Origin: DASWNP01 sp035537095
GTDB taxonomy: Bacteria > Acidobacteriota > Blastocatellia > Pyrinomonadales > Pyrinomonadaceae
DNA length: 19,945 nt
Direction of reading: 5' to 3'
NCBI GenBank assembly: GCA_035537095.1
Contig: DATLMV010000002.1
Location: 1-19,945, forward strand
The position numbers and the translations under genes were made by a program. A model generated the notes under the pieces. It saw only the letters and a list, made by a program, of their open reading frames with translations. It did not search any database and was not told the DNA's origin. Numbering within the stretch: the stretch's first letter is position 1; each line of letters opens with the position of its first letter. Positions 7,023 through 14,141 of this stretch are shown in pieces.

Positions 7023-9347
7023 ATGTCGCTGCTCGAAATCCTGCAACTCATCGGATACAGCATGGCCGCCACGCTGCCTCTGTGGTTGGGGGCGATGCTT
7101 TTGCAGCGGCGGCACACGCTGTCGCGGCGCGAGCGCGTGCTGCTGGCGCTGGCCTTCGGCATGGGCGCATGGCACACGGGCAACCTCTTCATCACGCTGC
7201 ACGCCATCCTCGGTCTGACCGAGGGACGCTGGAACTTCCTTTTGCGTCTCGCCGATACGGTCGCCGTCACGAGCATCACGCTGACCTATTCGTTTCTCCT
7301 GCACGTACACCTCCACCTCTGGGCCGACGCGCGCGGGCGAACGCTGACGCGCACGGAACAGGTTCGCGTCTATCTCTCTTACATTCCCGCGCTCTTTCTC
7401 TGCATCGTCGTGCCGCTGCTCTGGATGGGGCCGTACGAGCCGATGTTCGTCAAGATGTCGCGCTTCGTCTGGCCCTTCGCGCTGTGGGCGACCTACGTCC
7501 TCTCGCTCTCGGCGGCGACCGATCTGCTCATCGCGCGCCGCGCTCCCACGCAGAGCGAACGCTGGCTGATGCAAACTCTGGCCGCCTCGTTTCTCGGCAT
7601 CGCCGTGCTGATTCTCGGCGTCTATGCCTTCGGCTGGGGGCGCGGCACGACCTTCGGCCTCTATCTGCAAACGCTCGCCAATCTCGGGTCGCTGCTGCCG
7701 ACAGGATTGCTCGCCTATCACATCTATCGTTACCGATATCTCGAACTGATCGTCCGCGAAAGCCTCATCGTCGCTTCGTTCGCGGCGGTGATTCTGGTCG
7801 TCTATCTCTACGGCATCCGCACCTTCGGCGAATGGATGACGGCGCGCTATCAACTGCGCGTCGGCGCGGTTGACACGCTCTTGATTCTCAGCCTCGCACT
7901 CGTCGCCGCGCCGCTCAGACGCTGGTTCGACCGCCGTTTCCGACGCCTCTTTGAACGCGAGGCCGCGCTCTACAGAGACGTTGTAACGCGCATCGGCGCA
8001 CAGGCCGGAAGCTATCGAGACTTGCCCGAACTGCTCGGCTTCGTCGAAGAACGCATCACTACCGGACTCAATCTCCGGCGCGTCCACTTGATGACGCCGC
8101 GCGTCGTCAAAGATGCGCCCGCGCACGACCGCGACGACGGCGAGACGCGCGTGCATCCGGCGACGCTCTGGGAAGAGAACCGGAAAAAGTTTGTCGCGGC
8201 GACGGGCGTCACGGACACTAAGAGGGAGAAGGAAAAAGAAGGAGAGAGAATCGAGGAGAGAGGAAAGGAAAGAGAATACGTAAGAGAAAGTGTCGCGCCG
8301 CCGGGCGCGAAGGAGCGAGAGCGCGCGGTCGAAGATAACGGCGCGGACGCGGAGGATGAACGCGACGCGTCTGAGCGTGCGGCGTGGGCGGGCGAGGTGC
8401 TTGAGCAACTGCGCGCGCAGGATTGGGAGCCTTTGGAGGGCGCGGCGTTGCTGCGGGCGCGGGGCTTCGAGTTGGCCTATGCCTTGTGCAGGGAGAGCCG
8501 CGTCGTCGGGTTGATGCTGGTTGACGCCACGCCGGATACCCTGACGCACGACGTGCGCGCGGTCTTGGAGATTCTGGCGGGGCAGGTGGCAATCGCTATC
8601 GAGGATTGTCGTCTGGTGGAAGAGAACGTGCGGTTAGAGCGAAGGCTCGCGCAGGGCGAACGTCTCGCCGCGCTCGGACAGATGGCCGCCACCGTCGCGC
8701 ACGAAGTCAAAAACCCGCTCTCGGCCATCAAGTCCATCGCGCAGGTGATGCGCGAAGACACGCAACTCGACGGCGAATACACGCGCGACCTCGACCTGAT
8801 CGTCGGCGAAACCGACCGCTTGAACCGTAGCGTCACGCAGTTGCTCAATTTCGCGCGCACGTCGCCGCCCGCCGATGCGCCGCAGCGTGCCGCCGAAGTC
8901 GTGCGCACGACCGTCGCGCTGCTGCGCGCGGAGGCGAACGGTCGCGGGGTGATTCTCGAACGGCGCGGCGGGGAAGACGCGGAAGAACAGTTGGAACTCG
9001 ACGGCGCACAGGCCGCCGCGCTGCGCGACGCGCTCTCGAATCTCCTGCTCAACGCTTTGCAGGCGACGCCGACAGGCGGTCGCGTGACGGTCGAGTCTCA
9101 CGTCGAAACGGAAGCCTACTTGATCGCCGTCGAAGACAGCGGCGGCGGCGTCCCCGCTGCGATACGCGAACGCATCTGGGAGCCGTTCTTCACCACCAAG
9201 CAGCGCGGAACCGGACTCGGCCTCGCCATCGTCCGCAAGCGCATGGAAGAGGTCGGCGGCAGCACGCGCCTCGCCAGCAAGCAACCGGCGCAGGGCGCGC
9301 GCTTCGAGTTGCGTCTGCCTCTATCTAAAAAGGGATTATCGAGATGA
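7023..9347 (+). CDS. Membrane histidine kinase, NtrB/AtoS-like, with GAF-like domain
   Basis: This 774-residue sensor kinase probably phosphorylates the sigma-54 activator encoded nearby. Residues of about 1-300 carry seven or more hydrophobic segments, an N-terminal multi-helix sensor. A GAF-like region (about 318-540) is interrupted by a charged low-complexity insert at 399-450. The dimerisation/phosphotransfer domain has its H-box at His560 (VAHEVKNPLSAIKS). The ATPase domain has an N-box (NLLLNALQA), a G1 box (DSGGGVP), an F-box (EPFFTTK) and a G2 box (GTGLGLAI). The ATG at 7023 follows a heptamer-repeat array directly and has no ribosome binding site. The signal sensed is unknown. The pairing with the regulator at 10356 is inferred from proximity and from the NtrB-like kinase type. 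Confidence 0.93.
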   Translation: MSLLEILQLIGYSMAATLPLWLGAMLLQRRHTLSRRERVLLALAFGMGAWHTGNLFITLHAILGLTEGRWNFLLRLADTVAVTSITLTYSFLLHVHLHLWADARGRTLTRTEQVRVYLSYIPALFLCIVVPLLWMGPYEPMFVKMSRFVWPFALWATYVLSLSAATDLLIARRAPTQSERWLMQTLAASFLGIAVLILGVYAFGWGRGTTFGLYLQTLANLGSLLPTGLLAYHIYRYRYLELIVRESLIVASFAAVILVVYLYGIRTFGEWMTARYQLRVGAVDTLLILSLALVAAPLRRWFDRRFRRLFEREAALYRDVVTRIGAQAGSYRDLPELLGFVEERITTGLNLRRVHLMTPRVVKDAPAHDRDDGETRVHPATLWEENRKKFVAATGVTDTKREKEKEGERIEERGKEREYVRESVAPPGAKERERAVEDNGADAEDERDASERAAWAGEVLEQLRAQDWEPLEGAALLRARGFELAYALCRESRVVGLMLVDATPDTLTHDVRAVLEILAGQVAIAIEDCRLVEENVRLERRLAQGERLAALGQMAATVAHEVKNPLSAIKSIAQVMREDTQLDGEYTRDLDLIVGETDRLNRSVTQLLNFARTSPPADAPQRAAEVVRTTVALLRAEANGRGVILERRGGEDAEEQLELDGAQAAALRDALSNLLLNALQATPTGGRVTVESHVETEAYLIAVEDSGGGVPAAIRERIWEPFFTTKQRGTGLGLAIVRKRMEEVGGSTRLASKQPAQGARFELRLPLSKKGLSR
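8220..8276 (+). repeat. Purine-only low-complexity tract inside the histidine kinase gene
   Basis: Positions 8220-8250 are 31 consecutive purines, and 8253-8276 another 24, separated only by TC. They encode a Lys/Glu/Arg run (residues 399-418) inside the GAF-like region. The composition resembles the purine arm of the palindrome after this gene. Confidence 0.7.
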
Positions 9348-9354
9348 AACGAGC

Positions 9355-9431
9355 GGAAGGGGAAAGGGGAGAAGGTTAAATGGCGAAAGGGTCAAAGCCA
9401 GATGTCTTTTCCTTCTTCCCTTTCCCTTTCC
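9355..9431. repeat. Purine/pyrimidine palindrome downstream of the histidine kinase
   Basis: The purine arm 9355-9375 pairs with the pyrimidine arm 9411-9431 at 19 of 21 positions across a 35-nt loop. The pyrimidine tract continues to about 9456 in CCYTYYY units of roughly 7 nt. It begins 7 nt after the kinase stop codon and could stabilise or end its transcript. Confidence 0.7.
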
Positions 9432-9585
9432 CCTTTTCACCGTCTACCCTTTCAGTCATTCGTCTTATATCGCGGGAACTTCCATGCGGGTCGGGCGTGT
9501 TTCGTGTGCACGGGCGCGGCGCGTCGTCGGGTTGCGATGATGCTCTCAGGACGACGCGTGCGTGCGCTCGCTAACTCGAACGCAA

Positions 9586-9591
9586 AAGGAG
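9586..9591 (+). promoter_or_regulatory. Ribosome binding site setting the start at 9600
   Basis: AAGGAG lies 8 nt before ATG 9600. It selects this start over an upstream in-frame ATG at 9402, which lies inside the repeat tract. Confidence 0.7.
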
Positions 9592-9599
9592 AAACCCGT

Positions 9600-10280
9600 A
9601 TGCCGTTGTTGCGATTCCGTCGCACGCTCTTGATGTTCGCGCTGGCCTCCGGCGCGTTGCTCGCCAATGCCGCGCCGACCCTCTCACAGGAGCCGAATCT
9701 ATCCGTCGCCGCCGCCAACGAACAGGCTAAAAGCGAGGAGGACATAGACCTCGAAATTCAACTACAACTCATCGTCGGCTCGAACACGGCGACGGCGGGA
9801 GCGACGTTGCCCGCGTCGCTCGACGGCGCGCTGCGTCAGTTGCGTGCCAACATGCAGTTGACGAATTATCGTCTCGGTGCGACATTTCTGCATCGCGTCA
9901 AGAACGGTCGTGATCTGGAAGTGAAGGGAACGGGCGGCGTGCTGCCCATCGGGGCCGCGACAAGCTCGACACAGCATCCGTACATCCCGACGTTTTACGA
10001 GTTCACGATGCGTCCCGTCCAACTGCGGACGAGCGCGACGGGGCAACCCTTAGTCAGCATCCAGAGGTTTCATTTCGGGATGCGCGTGCCGGTGCTGACC
10101 GTGATGCCGTCGGGCAAAGATAGCAACGCCCCGCCCTCCGTACAGTATGAAACGACGGGCATCACCACCGGCCTGAGCATCACGGAGGGCGTCCCCGTCG
10201 TCGTCGGCACGCTATACTCTGGGCCGGAGAGCGAGGCCATCGTCGTCCTGCTGACGGCAAGGAAGATCGCGCCGCGTTGA
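9600..10280 (+). CDS. Exported protein of unknown function between kinase and regulator
   Basis: The protein has 226 residues. A signal peptide (about 1-24, MPLLRFRRTLLMFALASG then ANA) is followed by an acidic linker with EEDIDLEIQLQ, and a compact domain to the end. The middle (LPASLDGALRQLRANMQLTNYRL) looks like the alpha-beta start of a secretin-type N-domain. The tail (ITEGVPVVVGTLYSGPESEA) looks like a beta-sandwich. I do not recognise a named family. The first 66 codons of the longer open frame are repeat-derived and lack signal-peptide character, so the start is placed at 9600. The gene lies between the kinase and the sigma-54 regulator, so its product could be a periplasmic partner of that system or simply their neighbour. 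No catalytic motif is visible. Confidence 0.75.
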   Translation: MPLLRFRRTLLMFALASGALLANAAPTLSQEPNLSVAAANEQAKSEEDIDLEIQLQLIVGSNTATAGATLPASLDGALRQLRANMQLTNYRLGATFLHRVKNGRDLEVKGTGGVLPIGAATSSTQHPYIPTFYEFTMRPVQLRTSATGQPLVSIQRFHFGMRVPVLTVMPSGKDSNAPPSVQYETTGITTGLSITEGVPVVVGTLYSGPESEAIVVLLTARKIAPR

Positions 10281-10343
10281 TTGTCGTCAAGGAGAGCGAA
10301 TTGTCTCCGGATGGCGTCCGCGCGGCGCGCGAAAGCGAAGCGC

Positions 10344-10350
10344 GGAGGAG
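10344..10350 (+). promoter_or_regulatory. Ribosome binding site setting the start at 10356
   Basis: GGAGGAG lies 5 nt before ATG 10356. The frame is open back to a TTG at 10281, directly after the previous stop, but those 25 codons are Arg/Ala-rich and precede the receiver domain without need. Confidence 0.7.
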
Positions 10351-10355
10351 AACTG

Positions 10356-11870
10356 ATGCCACCGGAGAGAGCCCGAGAAGATTCGTTTCAACTGCTCATC
10401 GTGGACGACGAGGAGGCCGCGCGTTACGGCATGCGTCGCGCGCTCGCGGGCTTCGGCCACGAGATACGGGAAGCAGCGAGCGTCGCGGCGGCGCGCGAGT
10501 TGATCGCCGCCCGCACGCCCGACCTGATGCTGCTCGACGTGAATCTGCCCGGCGAGAGCGGCTTCGATCTCCTGCGCGAGCTACAACCGAAAACGACGGA
10601 GGGCGATGCGCCGCTCATCATCCTCATCACCGCGCACGGCTCGGAGCGGATGGCGGTCGAAGCCATCAAGTCGGGCGCGTATGATTATCTCTCCAAGCCG
10701 TTTGAAGTTGACGAACTCCGCCTCGTCGTCAAGAACGCTCTGGAGAACGTCCGCCTGCGGCGCGAGAACCAAAGCCTGCGCCAGCGCATCGAGCATGAGG
10801 GCGCGGAGCGCGGCGCGCTCATCGGCGTCTCCGAGGCCATCGTGCGCGTGCGCGCTTTGATCGAAAAGGTTGCCGAGACGGACGCGACGGTGCTCGTGCG
10901 CGGAGAATCGGGGACGGGCAAAGAGTTGGTCGCGCGCGAACTCCACGAGCGTAGCTCGTCGCGTCGGCGCGGCTCTTTCGTCGCCGTCAACTGCGCCGCG
11001 CTGCCGTCGGAACTCATCGAGTCCGAACTCTTCGGACATGAGAAAGGCTCTTTCACGGGCGCGTCGGCGCGCAGGCGCGGCAAGTTTGAACAGGCCGACG
11101 GCGGTACGCTCTTTTTAGATGAGATCGGCGACATGAGCGCCAACGTGCAGGCCAAGCTCCTGCGCGCGCTCGAAGAACGCCGCATCGAACGTCTCGGCGG
11201 CTCCGATTCGATACCGGTTGACGTGCGCATCGTGAGCGCAACGCACAGGCTGCTCGAACAGGAGATCGAGAAGGGAAACTTCCGCGCCGACCTCTTCTAT
11301 CGCTTGCAGGTCGTGACCGTCGAGATTGCACCGCTGCGCGAGAGACGCGAAGACATCCCCGTCCTCGCCGAACACTTCGCGCGTCTCGCCGCCGGACGCT
11401 ACAACCTCCCACCGCGCACCGTCGGCCCTTCGGCCCTGCGCCGTCTCATCGAATACCGCTGGCCCGGAAACGTCCGCGAACTCCGCAACACCATTGACCG
11501 CGCCGTCATCCTCGCCGAAGGCGACGAACTCACCGCCCGCGACCTCCCCGGCGAACTTCAGACAACCTCGACCCGCGACGCCGACGAACACCCCGCCGAC
11601 ATCCCGCGCCGCGACACCCCCGAACCCCCGACCGAGAGCGGCACACATCTCAACATCCCCTTCACGCTCGACTTCCGCGAAGACCGGCGCGAGTTTGAAC
11701 GCCGCTACATCGCCCGCTGCCTCGAAGAGTCCGGCGGCAACGTCACACGCGCCGCCTCCATCCTCGGCATGCACCGCCAATCCCTCCAACACAAACTCCG
11801 CGAACTCGGCCTCGCCCGCCGCTACGTCTCCATCTCCCCCGACGACCCGCCCGATAAATTGGAGACATGA
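10356..11870 (+). CDS. NtrC-family sigma-54-dependent response regulator
   Basis: This 504-residue activator opens sigma-54 promoters using ATP. The receiver domain (about 10-130) has DDEE acidic residues, phospho-acceptor Asp61, a TAHG switch and KPF. The AAA+ domain (about 150-385) has Walker A GESGTGKE at 183-190, the sigma-54 contact loop GSFTGA at 231-236 (a common variant of GAFTGA), Walker B GGTLFLDE, and an arginine-finger region FRADLFYRL. A Pro/Asp/Thr-rich linker (about 395-445) leads to a Fis-type helix-turn-helix (SGGNVTRAASILGMHRQSL). It is likely the partner of the membrane kinase encoded upstream. I saw no -24/-12 promoter (GG-N10-GC with the usual flanks) in the intergenic regions here, so its targets may lie elsewhere. 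Confidence 0.95.
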   Translation: MPPERAREDSFQLLIVDDEEAARYGMRRALAGFGHEIREAASVAAARELIAARTPDLMLLDVNLPGESGFDLLRELQPKTTEGDAPLIILITAHGSERMAVEAIKSGAYDYLSKPFEVDELRLVVKNALENVRLRRENQSLRQRIEHEGAERGALIGVSEAIVRVRALIEKVAETDATVLVRGESGTGKELVARELHERSSSRRRGSFVAVNCAALPSELIESELFGHEKGSFTGASARRRGKFEQADGGTLFLDEIGDMSANVQAKLLRALEERRIERLGGSDSIPVDVRIVSATHRLLEQEIEKGNFRADLFYRLQVVTVEIAPLRERREDIPVLAEHFARLAAGRYNLPPRTVGPSALRRLIEYRWPGNVRELRNTIDRAVILAEGDELTARDLPGELQTTSTRDADEHPADIPRRDTPEPPTESGTHLNIPFTLDFREDRREFERRYIARCLEESGGNVTRAASILGMHRQSLQHKLRELGLARRYVSISPDDPPDKLET

Positions 11871-11936
11871 AACCGTAAATTAACGACTCCTAAAATCAGT
11901 CTGCACGCGCAAACAGCGTTGCTGAGCGCGTTGCGG

Positions 11937-11942
11937 TATAAT
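11937..11942 (+). promoter_or_regulatory. Candidate -10 box before the O-methyltransferase gene
   Basis: A perfect TATAAT in the context TTGCGGTATAATC closely resembles the context at 2081-2093 (TTGCGCTATAATC). No -35 box is found at 15-18 nt spacing, so this rests on the -10 box and its position alone. Confidence 0.35.
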
Positions 11943-12009
11943 CACGCGTTCAATGAGCTATGTCTTTATGGGTGAATGGAAGTTCGGGTAAGAACATGAG
12001 AAGAAAACT

Positions 12010-12666
12010 ATGAAAGCACGAATTGATGCCATCGTTCAGAGGGAACAGGCGGAGTATTTGGACAAACTGCTTCCGGCGAACGTGGGTTTGTTGGAGGAGA
12101 TGGAGCGTTACGCGGCGGAGCATCGTGTGCCGGTTGCGGACAGGGAGGTGGCGCGGTTTTTGGAGATCACGGCGCGGGCGATGGGGGCGCGGCGGGTTCT
12201 GGAAATCGGGATGGCAATCGGTTATTCGGTGGTTCATCTGGCGCGCGCGATTGAGCCGGACGGGCTGGTCGTGACCATCGAGCCGAGTGAGGAGATGATT
12301 GCGCGTTCCGAAGGATACTTGACGCGCGCAGGGCTGCGCGAGCGCGTGCGTGTGGAGCGGGGCGCGGCGTTGGAGGTGATACCGCGTTTGCGTGAGACGT
12401 TCGATATAGTTTTTCTGGACGCGTTGAAGGAAGAGTATGCGGATTATCTGGAGGCGGCGTTGCCTCTGTTGCGCGTGGGCGGTGTGGTGATCGCGGACAA
12501 TCTGCTGTGGGGCGGGCAGGTGGCGGGCGAGATTCGGACGCCCGACCAGACCGACTCGACGCAAGCCCTGCGTTCGTTCAATCAACTGTTCGTGCGTCAT
12601 CCGCAACTGCTGGCGGAAGTGTTGCCGGTCGGCGACGGTCTGGGCTACGCGGTGAAGATTTCATAA
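12010..12666 (+). CDS. SAM-dependent O-methyltransferase, family 3 (TrmR/catechol-OMT-like)
   Basis: This 218-residue cytoplasmic enzyme transfers a methyl group from S-adenosylmethionine to a hydroxyl. The Rossmann core shows motif I VLEIGMAIGYS (about 64-74), an acidic ribose-binding residue in VVTIEPS, the metal-site region IVFLDALKEEYADY, and GGVVIADNLLWGG near 156-168. The family includes catechol/caffeoyl-CoA methyltransferases and the tRNA 5-hydroxyuridine enzyme TrmR, which is about the same length. The sequence does not decide between a tRNA and a small-molecule substrate. Two tiny open frames precede it, one overlapping its start as ATGA. A housekeeping tRNA role would make it a bystander to the genes downstream. 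Confidence 0.88.
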   Translation: MKARIDAIVQREQAEYLDKLLPANVGLLEEMERYAAEHRVPVADREVARFLEITARAMGARRVLEIGMAIGYSVVHLARAIEPDGLVVTIEPSEEMIARSEGYLTRAGLRERVRVERGAALEVIPRLRETFDIVFLDALKEEYADYLEAALPLLRVGGVVIADNLLWGGQVAGEIRTPDQTDSTQALRSFNQLFVRHPQLLAEVLPVGDGLGYAVKIS

Positions 12667-12698
12667 AGGCGGGGCGTGTTTAAAAGTCACTCCGGCGG

Positions 12699-12742
12699 TG
12701 TCGGCGTGTCGTGCGGAGCCTGTCGGCGTGTTGTGCGGGGCG
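12699..12742. repeat. Tandem duplication of a 22-nt unit
   Basis: Two adjacent 22-nt copies (12699-12720 and 12721-12742), starting TGTCGGCGTGT, differ at three positions. They lie in the spacer before the nucleotidyltransferase-like gene. The function is unknown; a regulator site or slippage product are both possible. Confidence 0.65.
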
Positions 12743-12761
12743 CGTCAATCCGATAGACTGA

Positions 12762-12803
12762 GTGCTCTTGCGAGTTTGAAAAGATACGCTCACGCGAGAG
12801 CAC
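12762..12803 (+). promoter_or_regulatory. Leader hairpin before the nucleotidyltransferase-like gene
   Basis: GTGCTCTTGCG (12762-12772) pairs fully with CGCGAGAGCAC (12793-12803), with one G-U pair, enclosing a 20-nt loop. There is no T-run after it, so it is not a standard terminator. It sits about 75 nt before the chosen start and could be a leader structure. Confidence 0.5.
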
Positions 12804-12863
12804 GCCCGCGCCGTGCATCCTGCAAAGGGCAGACGGTTGCCGCGCCCGATTTTTCCGCACATC

Positions 12864-12871
12864 AAGGAAGG
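12864..12871 (+). promoter_or_regulatory. Ribosome binding site setting the GTG start at 12879
   Basis: AAGGAAGG lies 7 nt before GTG 12879. An in-frame GTG at 12813 has no such site and sits just after the leader hairpin. Confidence 0.6.
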
Positions 12872-12878
12872 AAACCGC

Positions 12879-14069
12879 GTGCCCTCGACGCTTCCGAACG
12901 CTTTGCCTACTCGACCCGAAATCGAGCTTCTGCTCATTTGTGCCCGCATGAAAATGTCGCCCGCGCAGGCGGCGCGCGTGCGCGAGTTGTTGCGCGGCGA
13001 GTTGGACTGGGACGAGTTGCTACGCGTGTCGGTGCGTCATGGTGTGATGCCGCTCGTCTGCAAGCACCTGACGGGCGCGTTCGCCGCGCTCGTGCCGGAG
13101 AAGGCTCTGCGTGATTTTCGCCATCACTTCGAGATGAACGCGGCGCGCAATCTCTACCAGACGGGCGAGTTGTGTCGCATCCTCCGGCTCTTCGAGTCGC
13201 AGGGCATCGAGGCGATTCCGTACAAAGGCCCTGCGCTCGCCGTCTGCGCGTATGGAAACGTCGCGCTGCGACAGTTCGTGGATTTGGACATCCTCGTGCG
13301 CCCGCGCGACGTGACGCGTGCGAGCGCGCTGCTGGCGGCAGACGGCTACGAGCCGCATTTCAAGCTGAGCGCAGCGGAAGAGAAAGCCTTCATGCGTCTG
13401 AGCTACGTGCAGCTTTTCACGCGCGACGCAGGGCAGCGCGCCGTCGAACTTCATTGGGCGATTGCCCCGCGCTTCTTCTCTTTCCCCTTGCAGACCGAAC
13501 GACTCTGGCAGCGCGCCGAGACCGTCAAGCTCGCGGGAAAAGAGGTGCGCGCGCCCGCGCCGGACGACCTGCTGCTGCTGCTCTGCGTGCACGGAAGCAA
13601 AGACCTCTGGGAGCGTCTGGAATGGGTGTGCGGCATCGCGGAGCTGACGCGGAGCGGACGAGAGATCGAGTGGGCGCGTCTCTTTGAGCACGCGCAAGAG
13701 TTGGGCAGCCTGCGGATGATTCTGCTCGGCCTGTCGCTCGCGCACACGCTGCTCGACGCGCCGCTGCCGCCCGAAGTTTTGCGGCGAATCGAAGACGACA
13801 AAAATATCGAGCCGCTCAACCGGCTTGTCCGCGCGCGACTCTTCGCGGAGAATCACAGAGCGGCGGGCGTCAAAGAGACGGCGGTCTTTCATCTCAAGAC
13901 GCGCGAGCACCTGCGCGACCGCGTGCGCTACTGCGCGCGGCTGGCCTTGACGACGACGCCCGTTGATTGGGCCTCGGTGCGGCTGCCGCGTTCGCTGGCC
14001 TTCGTCTATTATGTGCTGCGCCCGTTTCGTTTGATGAAGAAATATGTGCTCAGCCCGTCGCGGCAGTAG
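12879..14069 (+). CDS. Nucleotidyltransferase-like protein, NTP_transf_5 type
   Basis: This 396-residue protein has the core of the uncharacterised NTP_transf_5 family. It carries the KGPAL motif (Lys116-Gly117), a YGNVALRQF spacer and the acidic pair Asp135/Asp137 in DLDILV. This is the metal-binding layout of a minimal nucleotidyltransferase fold. An ordered helical C-terminal half follows (ERLEWVCGIAELTR at about 245-260). Family members often lie beside PqqD-like, HPr-kinase-like and lasso-B2-like genes. In some lasso clusters (pseudomycoidin type) a related protein was linked to adding sugars to a phosphorylated peptide; that is recalled knowledge and untested here. Those three neighbour types are all present to the right, along with a glycosyltransferase. 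The substrate is unknown. The start is GTG 12879, on the strength of its ribosome binding site. Confidence 0.8.
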   Translation: MPSTLPNALPTRPEIELLLICARMKMSPAQAARVRELLRGELDWDELLRVSVRHGVMPLVCKHLTGAFAALVPEKALRDFRHHFEMNAARNLYQTGELCRILRLFESQGIEAIPYKGPALAVCAYGNVALRQFVDLDILVRPRDVTRASALLAADGYEPHFKLSAAEEKAFMRLSYVQLFTRDAGQRAVELHWAIAPRFFSFPLQTERLWQRAETVKLAGKEVRAPAPDDLLLLLCVHGSKDLWERLEWVCGIAELTRSGREIEWARLFEHAQELGSLRMILLGLSLAHTLLDAPLPPEVLRRIEDDKNIEPLNRLVRARLFAENHRAAGVKETAVFHLKTREHLRDRVRYCARLALTTTPVDWASVRLPRSLAFVYYVLRPFRLMKKYVLSPSRQ

Positions 14070-14141
14070 CGGCGCAGCAGGGGATTTTGATTTGGAGATT
14101 GAAGTGCGGCAGACCCGTCTGCACCCGCCTGAAACCGACAG

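Noticed and set aside
7005..8549. Long antisense open frame opposite the histidine kinase (similar ones at 5275-6654 and 898-1884)
   Set aside because: GC-rich coding sequence leaves few stops on the other strand. The translations are Arg/Ala/Glu-rich with no domain pattern, while the opposite strand has intact motifs.
9402..9599. Upstream start that would add 66 residues to the exported protein at 9600
   Set aside because: The extension is translated from the pyrimidine repeat tract, has no ribosome binding site, and would bury a clear signal peptide.
10281..10355. TTG start for the sigma-54 regulator directly after the previous stop
   Set aside because: The extra 25 residues are low-complexity Arg/Ala, and GGAGGAG points to the ATG at 10356.
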